From: Pseudolachnospira sp051055405
GTDB taxonomy: Bacteria; Bacillota; Clostridia; Lachnospirales; Lachnospiraceae
Direction of reading: 5' to 3'
NCBI RefSeq assembly: GCF_051055405.1
Contig: NZ_CP167068.1
Span: 806,001-870,000 of the forward strand
DNA length: 64,000 nucleotides
The notes beneath the pieces are model-generated. The model had not been told where the DNA came from. It saw nothing but the letters and a program-made list of their open reading frames with translations, and searched no databases. Each line of letters opens with the position of its first letter. Within the stretch, counting starts at the first letter, position 1. Shown piece by piece: positions 32,821-42,253 of this stretch. Position numbers and translations under genes: made by a program.

Positions 32821-34245
32821 ATGCAGAAAAATTTAACCGGGGAAGGCGCGAAAGACTTTGCCGCCATGCGCCAAGTCTTTCAGCCGGATATTAATTTTGA
32901 TATCGTAGAGCGTGAACTTCTAATCGGAGGCCGGAAAGCGTATTTTTATAATATTAACGGCTTTGTTTCCGATGAGAACGTACAAAAAATCATTCAATTT
33001 TTCCTGGGAGTAAAGGCGGATCAGATGCCTGCAGACCCGGAGACTTTTTTGGAAGGCTTTACGGCGTTTGGCGATGTAAAACTAGAACCAGCCATCGAAA
33101 ATTTGGTAACCTCCGTGCTTTCGGGGCTTGGGGCTTTGGTAGTAGACGGTTATGACCAGGGATTTGTCTTTGACGTTCGGAATTATCCGAGCCGTGGTGT
33201 CCAGGAGCCGGACAAAGACCGGGTGCTGCGAGGTTCGCGGGATGGCTTTTCCGAGACGATTATTTCAAACACCGCATTGATACGCCGCAGAATTCGGGAC
33301 CCGAAGCTTCGCCTGGAAATTTATCAGGCAGGCGAGGCATCGAAAACAGATATCGCGGTGATCTATATGGAGGACAGGGTAGATCAGCCGTTATTGGAAA
33401 AGATAAAGAAACGGATTCAAAATTTGAAGGTAGACGCTTTGACCATGAATCAGGAAAGCCTGGCCGAATGCCTGTATACCCACAAATGGTACAATCCGTT
33501 TCCGAAATTTAAATATACGGAGAGGCCGGATACAGCGGCGGCTTGTCTGTTGGAGGGGAATTTAGTCATCCTTGTGGACAATTCTCCAGCTGCTATGATT
33601 CTCCCTTCGTCGGTGTTTGACATCGCGGAGGCTCCGGACGACTATTATTTTCCGCCGATTACTGGAACCTATTTGCGGCTGACCAGGATATTGACCGCCG
33701 GTGTGGCTTTGTTTTTGATTCCAATTTACTTGCTTTTGATGCAGAATACCCACTGGCTGCCAGACTGGCTTGATTTTATTCGTCCTGCAGAAAACGTGAA
33801 CGTGCCGCTGATTTTTCAAATTTTGATCCTGGAACTGGCGGTGGATGGCCTGCGGCTTGCTTCGGTGAACACGCCCAGCATGCTGTCGACTCCGCTTAGT
33901 ATTATCGCCGGTATTGTTATGGGAGATTTTTCTGTGCAATCAGGGTGGTTTAACTCGGAGATTATGTTATATATGGCCTTCGTGACTGTGGCGAACTATA
34001 CGCAGACCAGTTATGAGTTGGGCTATGCGATCAAGTTCCTACGTCTGATCCTGGTGATTTTAACTTCCATATTCAATGTGTGGGGATTTGTCGCAGGTAT
34101 GCTGCTGCTTTTGTTTGCGATTGTGACGAACCGGACCATTGCCGGTACCAGTTACCTGTATCCTTTGATTCCTTTCCGGTGGAAGGAAGTAAAAAATCGG
34201 TTTTTCCGGCCGCGCCTGTCCCATGAGATCTCGGAGGATAAATAG
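32821..34245 (+). CDS. GerA/SpoVAF-family spore germination protein
   Basis: 474 residues. A large soluble N-terminal half (about 1-285; includes SETIISNTALIRRRIRDPKLRLE and PDTAAACLLEGN, typical GerA-A landmarks) and a C-terminal membrane half with about five helices starting at LRLTRILTAGVALFLIPIYL, then NTPSMLSTPLSIIAGIVMGDF. Single GerA-A-like proteins without B and C subunits resemble SpoVAF. ATG at 32821 preferred; GTG at 32812 is an alternative. Likely made in the forespore, though no sporulation sigma promoter was identified. Confidence 0.88.
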   Translation: MQKNLTGEGAKDFAAMRQVFQPDINFDIVERELLIGGRKAYFYNINGFVSDENVQKIIQFFLGVKADQMPADPETFLEGFTAFGDVKLEPAIENLVTSVLSGLGALVVDGYDQGFVFDVRNYPSRGVQEPDKDRVLRGSRDGFSETIISNTALIRRRIRDPKLRLEIYQAGEASKTDIAVIYMEDRVDQPLLEKIKKRIQNLKVDALTMNQESLAECLYTHKWYNPFPKFKYTERPDTAAACLLEGNLVILVDNSPAAMILPSSVFDIAEAPDDYYFPPITGTYLRLTRILTAGVALFLIPIYLLLMQNTHWLPDWLDFIRPAENVNVPLIFQILILELAVDGLRLASVNTPSMLSTPLSIIAGIVMGDFSVQSGWFNSEIMLYMAFVTVANYTQTSYELGYAIKFLRLILVILTSIFNVWGFVAGMLLLLFAIVTNRTIAGTSYLYPLIPFRWKEVKNRFFRPRLSHEISEDK

Positions 34246-34267
34246 TTGCTGACAGGGGAGGAGAGGG

Positions 34268-34495
34268 ATGAGATTATCAGATGGGACCATAGGAAAATCC
34301 TACTTGGTAAAACAAGTGGATGCGGCAGAACGGATAACCAGGCGCTTGGAGGCTCTGGGCGTCAATGAGGGGATTTTCGTGCGAATTTTGAACCGAAAAA
34401 AGACGGGGACCGTGATGATCAAAGTGAGGGGGACCTGGCTGGCGCTGGGGGCGAAGATTGCGGACGGTATTGAAGTAAAGGAGGGAGAGGGATGA
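34268..34495 (+). CDS. feoA: Ferrous iron transport protein A
   Basis: 75 residues with the SH3-like FeoA fold (VDAAERITRRLEALGVNEG, MIKVRGTWLALG). Small cytosolic partner of FeoB. GGGGAGGAGAGG precedes the ATG. Overlaps feoB by four bases (ATGA). Confidence 0.93.
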   Translation: MRLSDGTIGKSYLVKQVDAAERITRRLEALGVNEGIFVRILNRKKTGTVMIKVRGTWLALGAKIADGIEVKEGEG

Positions 34496-36486
34496 ACGGC
34501 AAAAAAATTACGGTTGGCTTTGTCGGGAATCCCAATTGTGGAAAAACCACCTTGTTTAATGCTTATACTGGCGCCAATCTGAAGGTGGCCAACTGGCCGG
34601 GCGTGACGGTGGAACGAGTGGAGGGCGCAGCTTTCTATCAAGGGCATTCGCTGCGCCTGATCGATTTGCCTGGTATTTACAGCCTGACTTCCTATTCCAT
34701 GGAAGAGCGTGTAGCCCGCAGATGTATCCTGGAGGAAGAAATCGATGTCATCGTAAATATTGTCGACGCTTCCTCCTTGGAGAGAAATCTTTATCTGACC
34801 ATGCAGCTTTTGGAATTTCAAAAGCCAATGGTGTTGGCGCTCAACATGATGGATATCGTGGAGGAACGGGGAATCGAAATTGATACCCATCGTCTATCGG
34901 AACTGTTGGGAGGCATTCCGGTTGTGCCGGTATCGGCAAGAAAGCGCACGGGCCTGGACGTTTTGCTTCAAACGGTGGTTCATTTGGATAAAAAGGGGAC
35001 ATATGAAACGGGAATGACCTATACAAAGGAGATGGAAGCAAAGCTGGAAAAACTAGAAAAAGCTCTCCGCAATACCAAGGGTGCTGCGTCCAACTCTCGT
35101 TTTCTTGCAATAAAACTTCTAGAGCGGGATGAGGAGATGACAAAGCTTTATCCCTTGGAACTGCCGCATATAGGGAATAAAAGGGATGAAAAGCAGATCG
35201 TCAAGGAAAAATATGATTACATAGAAGAGATCGTGAAGAAATGTTTATTTTATCGGGAGAATGCGGAGGCAGTTACGGAAAAGGCGGATCGGTATCTAAC
35301 CCATCGGATTTGGGGAATTCCGATTTTTTTACTGATTTTAGCCTTGGTATTTTTTTTGACTTTTACCGTAGGGGATTTCTTAAAGGGGTATTTTGAAATC
35401 GGATTGGAGTGGCTTTCGGACGGCCTTCGAAACTTCCTTCTTCAAATCCGCGTCTCCGACTGGTTGATTTCGCTGGCAGTGGACGGTATTGTGGCGGGCG
35501 TCGGGGGAATTTTGACGTTCTTGCCAAACATTGCAATTTTATTTCTAGCATTGGCCTTTTTGGAAGACAGTGGATATATGGCGCGGGTCGCCTATGTGAT
35601 GAATGAGATCATGGGCTCGGTTGGACTTTCCGGAAAAGCTTTTTTACCGATGATTTTAGGCTTTGGCTGTACGGTACCAGCGATTATGGCAAGCCGGGGT
35701 CTGGAAAATGAACGGGATCGGAGGAGGGCCATGTTGGTCACGCCGTTTATGTCTTGTTCTGCGAGGCTTCCCATCTATGTACTGTTTTCCCATATCTTTT
35801 TTGGAAAGTATGCGATGATTGCCGCTTATTCTCTGTATGTGGTTGGAGCGCTGGTGGCAATCCTGATAGCAAAGGCGGTGAACCGACGATTTCCCCTATC
35901 CGAAGAAAATGCTCTTTTGATTGAGCTTCCCGCTTATAAAATGCCCAATGCCCGCACGGTTTTTATCTATGTATGGGAAAAGGTGAAAGATTATTTGACA
36001 AAGGCGGGAACCATCATTTTCCTGGTATCGGTTTTTCTTTGGCTTTTGCTGAATTACAATTGGCGCGGTCCAGTGCAGGATGTGTCCGCCAGTTTTGGAG
36101 CGTATTTGGGGCGTATTCTGGTACCCTTTTTAAGACCCGCGGGGCTTGGCATGTGGCAGATCGCCGTGGCACTTTTGTGCGGACTTTCCGCGAAAGAAGT
36201 TGTGGTATCCAGCTGCGCCGTACTTTTTTCAGTCAGTAATATCAATTCCAGCGAAGGCATGGCACAGCTGGGGGAAGCGTTAGGCGCCGGCGGTTTTGGT
36301 CCGGTGAACGCCTACGCATTCCTGGTATTCTGCCTGCTCTATACGCCCTGTGCGGCAACCATCGGTACCATCCGCCGGGAGAGTCATTCCTGGAGATTTA
36401 CGATCCAGCAGGTCTTTTTTCAGCTGTTTCTGGCCTGGGCTTTGGCTGTCTTGGTGTTCCAGGTGGGAAGTTTTTTCTTTGGCTGA
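34492..36486 (+). CDS. feoB: Ferrous iron transport protein B
   Basis: 664 residues. N-terminal G domain: G1 GNPNCGKTT, G3 DLPGIYSLTSYS, G4 NMMD; a short helical linker; then the membrane domain with two Gate motifs around FLPMILGFGCTVPAIMASRG and FCLLYTPCAATIG. Inner-membrane GTP-dependent ferrous iron importer, suited to an anaerobe. Somewhat shorter than proteobacterial FeoB but normal for Clostridia. Followed by palindromic repeat copy 2. Confidence 0.95.
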   Translation: MNGKKITVGFVGNPNCGKTTLFNAYTGANLKVANWPGVTVERVEGAAFYQGHSLRLIDLPGIYSLTSYSMEERVARRCILEEEIDVIVNIVDASSLERNLYLTMQLLEFQKPMVLALNMMDIVEERGIEIDTHRLSELLGGIPVVPVSARKRTGLDVLLQTVVHLDKKGTYETGMTYTKEMEAKLEKLEKALRNTKGAASNSRFLAIKLLERDEEMTKLYPLELPHIGNKRDEKQIVKEKYDYIEEIVKKCLFYRENAEAVTEKADRYLTHRIWGIPIFLLILALVFFLTFTVGDFLKGYFEIGLEWLSDGLRNFLLQIRVSDWLISLAVDGIVAGVGGILTFLPNIAILFLALAFLEDSGYMARVAYVMNEIMGSVGLSGKAFLPMILGFGCTVPAIMASRGLENERDRRRAMLVTPFMSCSARLPIYVLFSHIFFGKYAMIAAYSLYVVGALVAILIAKAVNRRFPLSEENALLIELPAYKMPNARTVFIYVWEKVKDYLTKAGTIIFLVSVFLWLLLNYNWRGPVQDVSASFGAYLGRILVPFLRPAGLGMWQIAVALLCGLSAKEVVVSSCAVLFSVSNINSSEGMAQLGEALGAGGFGPVNAYAFLVFCLLYTPCAATIGTIRRESHSWRFTIQQVFFQLFLAWALAVLVFQVGSFFFG

Positions 36487-36495
36487 ACTTTTTTG

Positions 36496-36744
36496 TAGGG
36501 TTCCAGTGTCAAAAGGGTCTCTGGGGGAGGATATCGGAATATTTTGTAGAGTTTCGGAGCGAGTACTTCTAGGATTTCATAAATTTGTAAAAAACATTCA
36601 CAAAAATAAGAAACTCGCTACGCTCAAACAGTCTTATTTTTGTTCATAATACAAATTTCTGGAATCTAAGAAGTACTAACGCTCCTGCAAATACAAAATA
36701 TTCCGATATCCTCCCCCAGAGACCCTTTTGACACTGGAACCCTA
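36496..36744. repeat. Long palindromic repeat element, copy 2
   Basis: 249 bp. The outermost 53 bp on each side (36496-36548 and 36692-36744) are perfectly complementary, including AGGGTTCCAGTGTCAAAAGG and GGAGGATATC; then comes the core shared with copy 1 (29902-30068). Core differences are mostly transitions, and two are compensatory pairs in the stem (AGCACTTCT/AGAAGTGCT becomes AGTACTTCT/AGAAGTACT; AATAGGA/TCCTATT becomes AATAAGA/TCTTATT). It lies between the convergent feoB and proA genes, where it could also terminate transcription both ways. Confidence 0.92.
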
Positions 36745-36781
36745 TCAACTGGTGAAAACAGCTGGATGGAATAGGGGAAGG

Positions 36782-38032
36782 TCAGCGGATCTGCCCATCC
36801 CCTTCTACGATATATTTGTAAGAGGTAAGCGCCGTCAGTCCCATGGGCCCTCTGGCATGAAGCTTTTGCGTGGAAATACCAATTTCAGCTCCTAAGCCGA
36901 ATTCTCCGCCGTCCGTGAATCGTGTGGAGGCGTTGACGTATACCGCCGCGGCGTCTATCTCACGGATAAATTTCCGGCTGTTTCCATAATCCCTTGTGAC
37001 AATACACTCGCTGTGGCGGGTGCTGTGAGCGTTGATGTGGCAGATGGCTTCCTCTAAAGAATCCACCACCTTTACCGCTAAAATATAGTCTAAAAATTCC
37101 GTATCATAATCTTCCATAGATGCCGGCGTTACACAATTTCCCAAAATCCGTACGGTTTCCGGGCATCCGCGAAGCTCCACCTGATGTGTGTCCAGCGCTT
37201 TTTTCATAAGCGGAAGGAAGGAGGCGGCAACTTCCCGATGTACCAAAACATTTTCAATTGCATTGCAGACAGATGGACGAGAAGTTTTGGCATTGTCTAC
37301 GATCTGGCAGGCCATCTCTAGATCAGCGGAAGCGTCTACATAAACGTGGCAGTTTCCTGTACCGGTTTCGATCACAGGAACCGTGGCATTTTCAACAACG
37401 GAACGGATCAATCCCGCCCCGCCTCTAGGAATTAACACATCCAAATAGCCGTTCAGTTTCATCATTTCCAGTGCGGAATCTCTGGAAGTATCTTTGACAA
37501 GCTGAATACAGTCGGCAGGTAGATGAACCGATTCCAAAGCGTCCCGCATGACTTTTTCCAAAGCGGATCCAGTGTGGATGGCTTCCTTTCCACCCCGTAA
37601 AATACTGGCATTGGAAGATTTGAGACAGAGAACGGCGGCGTCGGCGACAACATTGGGGCGGGCTTCAAATATCATTCCTACTACCCCCAAAGGGACAGAG
37701 ATTTTTTCGATGCGCAGCCCATTGGGATTGGTGCCGCCGCCTATGATTTTTCCGATCGGGTCGGGAAGGGAAGCCACGTCCCGCACCGACATGGCAATCG
37801 CCTGCAGTCTTTTAGAAGTCAGGCTCAGACGATCCAACAGAGAGGAAGTCATGCCAGACATTTTTGCCGCTTCCATGTCGGCGGCATTGGCCTTTAAAAT
37901 TTCATCCTGGCGGCGTTCCAAATGTTCCGCAATGGCAATAAGCGCTTCGTTTTTTTTCGATGTGGACACGGTGCTTAGCATTCGCGCCGCCTTTTGCGCA
38001 CGCTGCCCCATCTCCTGCAACTGAGTCATCAT
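36782..38032 (-). CDS. proA: Glutamate-5-semialdehyde dehydrogenase
   Basis: 416 residues of the ALDH superfamily. IEVIETGTGNCHVYVDASAD-like cofactor region (VIETGTGNCH), catalytic cysteine in RPSVCNAIEN, and RHSECIVTRD, STRFTDGGEFGLGAEIGIS near the end. Reduces glutamyl phosphate to glutamate semialdehyde, the second step of proline synthesis. 12 bp after proB. Confidence 0.96.
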   Translation of the reverse strand: MMTQLQEMGQRAQKAARMLSTVSTSKKNEALIAIAEHLERRQDEILKANAADMEAAKMSGMTSSLLDRLSLTSKRLQAIAMSVRDVASLPDPIGKIIGGGTNPNGLRIEKISVPLGVVGMIFEARPNVVADAAVLCLKSSNASILRGGKEAIHTGSALEKVMRDALESVHLPADCIQLVKDTSRDSALEMMKLNGYLDVLIPRGGAGLIRSVVENATVPVIETGTGNCHVYVDASADLEMACQIVDNAKTSRPSVCNAIENVLVHREVAASFLPLMKKALDTHQVELRGCPETVRILGNCVTPASMEDYDTEFLDYILAVKVVDSLEEAICHINAHSTRHSECIVTRDYGNSRKFIREIDAAAVYVNASTRFTDGGEFGLGAEIGISTQKLHARGPMGLTALTSYKYIVEGDGQIR

Positions 38033-38044
38033 GATTCCTTCCTT

Positions 38045-38851
38045 TCATTCCCCTTCCGGATCGTTCCGGCGCGCGGTAAAGTGTGTCCCTACTGTCTCTC
38101 CATCGAATAACTGATAGAGCTGTTCCGGATGTTCGCCGTTGATAATCGCCATATCGATTCCTGCTTCCACAGCAATCTGCGCTGCGTGTATCTTGGTGAT
38201 CATGCCGCCGGTGCCTCTCGAACTTCCGGCTTCTTCGGCGATGGATTCTATCTCTGGGGTAATCTTTTCTACTTTGGGAATTAACTGTACGTCTGGGTTT
38301 GTCCGAGGATTTCCCGAATAGAGGCCGTCGATATCCGACATAAGAACCAGGACGTCAGCTCCGGTCAGCTTCGCTACAATTGCCGACAGGGTATCGTTAT
38401 CTCCAAATTCGATCTCATCTACCGCAACCGTATCGTTTTCATTTACAATCGGGATTGTCCCAAAATCGATCAGCCGTCGAAACGCGTTCATGGCGTTTTG
38501 TTTGCGGTGTTCGTCTTCGATGATATCCCGCGTCATAAGCACCTGGGATACGCTGTGATTATATTCGGCAAACATTTTGTCATATAGGTACATTAATTCA
38601 CATTGGCCGACAGCTGCCGCCGCCTGTTTAGAGGCGGTGTCAGACGGGCGCTCCCGCAGACCGAGCTTTCCCACGCCGACGGCGATAGCACCGGAGGATA
38701 CCAGAATGAGGTCCTTGCCGGAATTGTGGATATCGGATAGAATTTTGACAATCTGCTCCATACGGCGGATATTGATATGTCCAGATTTATGAGTTAATGT
38801 GGAACTGCCAATTTTAATGACAATACGACGGGATTCTTGAAAACAGTTCAT
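38045..38851 (-). CDS. proB: Glutamate 5-kinase (short form without PUA domain)
   Basis: 268 residues of the amino-acid kinase fold: VIKIGSSTLT, LVSSGAIAVGVGKLGL, VNENDTVAVDE, FGDNDTLSAIVAKL, GTGGMITKIHAA. The C-terminal PUA domain found in longer enzymes is absent, as is usual for many Firmicutes. First committed step of proline synthesis; often feedback-inhibited by proline. AGGAGAATAGG precedes the ATG. Confidence 0.95.
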   Translation of the reverse strand: MNCFQESRRIVIKIGSSTLTHKSGHINIRRMEQIVKILSDIHNSGKDLILVSSGAIAVGVGKLGLRERPSDTASKQAAAAVGQCELMYLYDKMFAEYNHSVSQVLMTRDIIEDEHRKQNAMNAFRRLIDFGTIPIVNENDTVAVDEIEFGDNDTLSAIVAKLTGADVLVLMSDIDGLYSGNPRTNPDVQLIPKVEKITPEIESIAEEAGSSRGTGGMITKIHAAQIAVEAGIDMAIINGEHPEQLYQLFDGETVGTHFTARRNDPEGE

Positions 38852-38891
38852 ACTTATCCTATTCTCCTACTACAATATAGTTATGGTTCAT

Positions 38892-38914
38892 ATCCCTTAC
38901 AGCCAGTAAGGGAT
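38892..38914. promoter_or_regulatory. Inverted repeat upstream of proB
   Basis: Arms ATCCCTTAC and GTAAGGGAT (9 bp each, perfect) around AGCCA, about 40 bp before the proB start on the minus strand. Possible operator or leader hairpin of proBA; no U-run follows. Confidence 0.4.
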
Positions 38915-38944
38915 GCTCCATCTTAAATCATTAATTCGTAAAGG

Positions 38945-38990
38945 TACCTTCCATGAACCAGAGCGTGTTTGCCCTTGTTCATGGAAGGTA
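38945..38990 (-). terminator. Hairpin after the Lgt homologue
   Basis: 14-bp arms TACCTTCCATGAAC (38945-38958) and complement (38977-38990), 18-nt loop, followed on the minus strand by CCTTTACG. The weak T-run makes it an imperfect terminator. Confidence 0.55.
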
Positions 38991-39014
38991 TCGTTACTCT
39001 CACAGACTTTGCTC

Positions 39015-39809
39015 CTATTGTTTTTGCGATTTTTTGGATTGTCGGTAAAGGACACAGGCGGCGCCCACGGTTAGAATCGCAATCCACTGAGAAGTCGAAA
39101 GGCCGAAAAAGATTTTTCGAAGATCGTCGTCCCCCCGGAGAAATTCGAAAAGAAAGCGGCCTATCCCATACAAGATCAGATAAAGTTCTAACAATCGTCC
39201 TTGCTGTTTTCTATGATGAAATAGAAAGAAAAGAAAACAAAAGAGCGCCAGTTCAAAGGCTGCTTCCAGCAACTGAACAGGAAAACGGGCGACTCCGTTT
39301 GCTCCAGGAATCAGAGAGTGATGAAAGGTCACTCCGGCCGGCCACTCGATTCCATAACAACATCCGGCCAAAAAGCAGCCGACTCTCGCTGCGGAATGGA
39401 ACAAAGGGATGGAGCAGGCGCTGATATCCAAAAATAACGGACGGTCATAAGAGGGGTGTCGTTTCAGGAAGAGGAAACCAACTGCCATCCCTCCCAAAAG
39501 ACCGCCATAGAAAACAGAACCTCCAAAAATAGCGGCCAGACAGGATAGAAACATGTCTGGCCCAGTGATTTGATCAAAGTTTTGAATCACAAGAAGCAGA
39601 TCTCTCCCATGAATCAGACCGTAAAGCAGGTGGCTGCCAATCAAGACACCGACGGCTGACCAGAGCAGAAATTCAATCATGTGAAAGGCGGGCACGCCTT
39701 TTTTTTGCGCAATCCGCTCAGCGAAAAGAAGCGTGAGGACAGCGCCAGCCGCGGCCACCATCGGATACATCTCGATGGACTTTCCGAATAAAAGGAAAGA
39801 AGGAAACAT
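39015..39809 (-). CDS. lgt: Prolipoprotein diacylglyceryl transferase family protein
   Basis: 264 residues, integral membrane with about seven hydrophobic segments. Lgt landmarks: GGSVFYGGLLGGMAVG, HSAARVGCFLAGCCYG (the family signature region), RFPVQLLEAAFE and LYGIGRFLFEFLRGDDD. Lgt transfers diacylglycerol to the lipobox cysteine of lipoproteins. The start of the protein is a little shorter than classical Lgt, and some clostridial paralogues act on other substrates, so the precise role is less certain. Confidence 0.78.
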   Translation of the reverse strand: MFPSFLLFGKSIEMYPMVAAAGAVLTLLFAERIAQKKGVPAFHMIEFLLWSAVGVLIGSHLLYGLIHGRDLLLVIQNFDQITGPDMFLSCLAAIFGGSVFYGGLLGGMAVGFLFLKRHPSYDRPLFLDISACSIPLFHSAARVGCFLAGCCYGIEWPAGVTFHHSLIPGANGVARFPVQLLEAAFELALFCFLFFLFHHRKQQGRLLELYLILYGIGRFLFEFLRGDDDLRKIFFGLSTSQWIAILTVGAACVLYRQSKKSQKQ

Positions 39810-39815
39810 GGCCGA

Positions 39816-40166
39816 TTAGCGCAAGAACGCCAAGCTGCTGAGGCTCGCGCAGGCACAGGCCGCACAGGCAAATGCCAGACCGCACAGAGCAGTGCCGATG
39901 ATGCCGAGAACCAGTCCGGCAATAGCCATGCCATTTTTCGCCGCGCCCATCGAAAGCTTCCCTGCTTTTACAGAGAGCACGATCGCCACGATGCCGAGAA
40001 CCAGACCAAAAAGCGCGCCGTAGCTTAAGAAGCAGCAAATGACGCTGATAATGCCGCAGACCAGAGATGCGATGGCAGGACCGCGCGACGGATCATTCTG
40101 AGGGTTGCCGTAAGGGGGCTGGCCGTTTTGCAGCGGAGCTCCAGTTTGAGGGTCAAAGTTTGCCAT
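39816..40166 (-). CDS. DUF4190-like small membrane protein
   Basis: 116 residues. Proline/glutamine/asparagine-rich N-terminus (GAPLQNGQPPYGNPQNDPSR) followed by two hydrophobic hairpins (GPAIASLVCGIISVICCFLS..., AIAGLVLGIIGTALCGLAFA) of the DUF4190 type. Function unknown. ATG at 40166 has AAAGGAGAA upstream on the minus strand; the in-frame extension to 40277 would cover its promoter. It ends 7 bp before the Lgt homologue, so the two are likely co-transcribed. Confidence 0.75.
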   Translation of the reverse strand: MANFDPQTGAPLQNGQPPYGNPQNDPSRGPAIASLVCGIISVICCFLSYGALFGLVLGIVAIVLSVKAGKLSMGAAKNGMAIAGLVLGIIGTALCGLAFACAACACASLSSLAFLR

Positions 40167-40211
40167 AGTAAGTTCTCCTTTACTCACAAGAATTCTTCTA
40201 ATTCTTTCTTT

Positions 40212-40240
40212 ATCGTAACATTTTGACATAGGAATGTCAA
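40212..40240 (-). promoter_or_regulatory. Promoter of the DUF4190-lgt unit
   Basis: Minus strand TTGACA (40240-40235), 17 bp, TACGAT (40217-40212). Confidence 0.75.
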
Positions 40241-40371
40241 TGCTGTCATAAACAAAAGACTCTGCCGCCATAAACAAAAAGGAGCAGTATTTTTAGGAAA
40301 TACAAGGAATCTCGATGTATAAAACGAAAGAGAGTGAATGATTTGCAAGAGAATAGCCATTTTGTAAAGCA

Positions 40372-40439
40372 GTCGACAAAAAAGATATTTTTTCAATGCT
40401 CCATTTATGCTATATTTTGCGCAGACCGGTCGACAAAAA
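40372..40439. repeat. Direct repeats GTCGACAAAAA before the TRAP operon
   Basis: GTCGACAAAAA occurs at 40372-40382 and 40429-40439, 57 bp apart, on either side of a possible -10 (TATATT, 40411-40416). The second copy ends about 20 bp before the dctQ start. Candidate regulator sites for the TRAP operon. A shorter pair, CATAAACAAAA, lies at 40247 and 40269. Confidence 0.5.
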
Positions 40440-40458
40440 TCTGAAAAGGAGGGATTAC

Positions 40459-40941
40459 ATGAAAAGGTTGCTGCATGGATTGGACGACAGTTTAGAAGAA
40501 GCTTTATTGGTTTTACTGTTGATTGCGATTACAGCTACGATATTTCTCCAAGTTATCATGCGTTATCTTTTTACAAACTCATTGTCTTGGGTGGAAGAAT
40601 TTTCACGTTATTGCTTTGTATGGTCCGGTTTTTTGTCTTTAGGCTATTGCGTAAAGAAGGGAAAAACATTGCGAGTAGATATCTTGCTTTATTTATTACC
40701 GGAAAAAGCTCAAAAAGTGGTGGATGCGCTTGGGAAGATACTGGAAACAATATTTTATGTATACGCATTTTATGCGTCATTTGGAGTAATGCAAAAGGCG
40801 ATTGCCAACGGCCAGGTTACGGCGGCAATGGAAATCCCGATGTGTGTAATTTATGCGGTGATTCCATTTGGATTCGGTCTGGCTATATTCCGACAGTTGG
40901 AAGCGTTTGCCCATGCTTTAAAAAAGCGTAGGAGGAAATGA
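40459..40941 (+). CDS. dctQ: TRAP transporter small permease (DctQ)
   Basis: 160 residues with four membrane helices: EALLVLLLIAITATIFLQVIMRY, SWVEEFSRYCFVWSGFLSLGYCVKKG (family signature around the second helix), KILETIFYVYAFYASF and IPMCVIYAVIPFGFGLAIF. Partner of DctM in sodium-driven uptake of organic acids. AAAGGAGGG precedes the ATG. Confidence 0.9.
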   Translation: MKRLLHGLDDSLEEALLVLLLIAITATIFLQVIMRYLFTNSLSWVEEFSRYCFVWSGFLSLGYCVKKGKTLRVDILLYLLPEKAQKVVDALGKILETIFYVYAFYASFGVMQKAIANGQVTAAMEIPMCVIYAVIPFGFGLAIFRQLEAFAHALKKRRRK

Positions 40942-40943
40942 GA

Positions 40944-42230
40944 ATGATTGGCATCGTATTTTTGACATTTTTAGTGACCATTTTATTAGCCTTGCCTTTG
41001 GGGCTTGGAATGGGATTTGCCAGTTTGGTTCCAAGCTTGATTCGGCCTTCGTTCGTAGGCGATATGGAATACATTTTGACTTCCATGGCAAGTGGTTTGA
41101 ATTCAACCCCTATTTTAGCAATTCCTTTATTTATGCTTTCGGGCGTTATTATGACGAAAGGGGGGATTTCGAAACGTCTATTTGATGTGTTTTCTCTTAT
41201 TGTGGGGACTCGCACTGCGGGAATTCCTTGCGCGGTTATTATTACCTGCTTATTTTATGGGGCGATTTCCGGTTCCGGCCCGGCAACTTGCGCGGCGGTG
41301 GGCACCATGACGATTCCGATCTTGGTGAGATTGGGATATGATAAAAAGTTTGCCGCGGCGGTAGTCGCAGTAGCAGCAGGTTTGGGCGTTATTATCCCTC
41401 CGAGTATTCCATTTGTTATGTATGGCCTATTTACAGGAGAGTCCATTGCAGACTTATTTAAAGCGGGAGTGGTTCCAGGATGTTTGATTGCTGCTTGTTT
41501 GATGATATATGCGTATATTTACTGTAAAAAGAATGGGGAAGATAAGCAAAAAATTAAGGAAAACTATCTGGATTTAAAAGCGCGTGGTTGGCTTCACGTG
41601 GTGAAAGATGGTTTTTGGGCTTTATTGACGCCAGTTATCATTTTAGGTAGTATTTATGGTGGTATTGTTACACCAACGGAAGCGGCGTGTATTTCGGTTG
41701 TATACGCTTTGATCGTTTGTCTGTTTATTTATAAAACGATCCGCTGGAAGGATATCTGGAAGCTGCTGAAGGAGTCAGTGGTGTCTTATGCGCCTATCTG
41801 TGTTTTAATTGGCATGGCAATTGCTTTTATGAGAGTGTTGATTTTGTTAAAGGCAACGGATGTAATCGGAACATTGATTGCAAATGTGATGACAAATAAA
41901 GTCATGCTGCTTATCACACTAAATATTTTGCTGCTGTTTATTGGCATGTTTATGGATGTTGGCGCAGCGGTAATTGTAATCGCGCCGATTTTACTTCCTG
42001 TGGCAGAATCGATGGGGATTGATGGTATCCATTTGGGGATCACGATGGTAGTTAATTTGGCAATTGGTTTTGTGACTCCGCCATTTGGGGTGAACTTATT
42101 TGTGGCGGCGCCATTGGTAGATATATCTGTAATTGAATTGGGAAAGAAAGTTTTTCCTTTTATTGTAGCATTTTTGATCGCCTTGATTGCAATTACATTT
42201 ATTCCGGCAATCAGTTTATGTTTGGTGTAA
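40944..42230 (+). CDS. dctM: TRAP transporter large permease (DctM)
   Basis: 428 residues, about 12 helices; characteristic NSTPILAIPLFMLSGVIM, FYGAISGSGPATCAAVGTM, GVIIPPSIPFVMYG, TPTEAACISVVYAL, and GFVTPPFGVNLFVAA near the end. Forms the transport channel. Two ATGs are possible: 40938 overlaps the dctQ stop but is only two bases from AGGAGG; 40944 is better spaced and is used here. Confidence 0.93.
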   Translation: MIGIVFLTFLVTILLALPLGLGMGFASLVPSLIRPSFVGDMEYILTSMASGLNSTPILAIPLFMLSGVIMTKGGISKRLFDVFSLIVGTRTAGIPCAVIITCLFYGAISGSGPATCAAVGTMTIPILVRLGYDKKFAAAVVAVAAGLGVIIPPSIPFVMYGLFTGESIADLFKAGVVPGCLIAACLMIYAYIYCKKNGEDKQKIKENYLDLKARGWLHVVKDGFWALLTPVIILGSIYGGIVTPTEAACISVVYALIVCLFIYKTIRWKDIWKLLKESVVSYAPICVLIGMAIAFMRVLILLKATDVIGTLIANVMTNKVMLLITLNILLLFIGMFMDVGAAVIVIAPILLPVAESMGIDGIHLGITMVVNLAIGFVTPPFGVNLFVAAPLVDISVIELGKKVFPFIVAFLIALIAITFIPAISLCLV

Positions 42231-42253
42231 AGTAGGATTAGAGAGGAGAAAAA

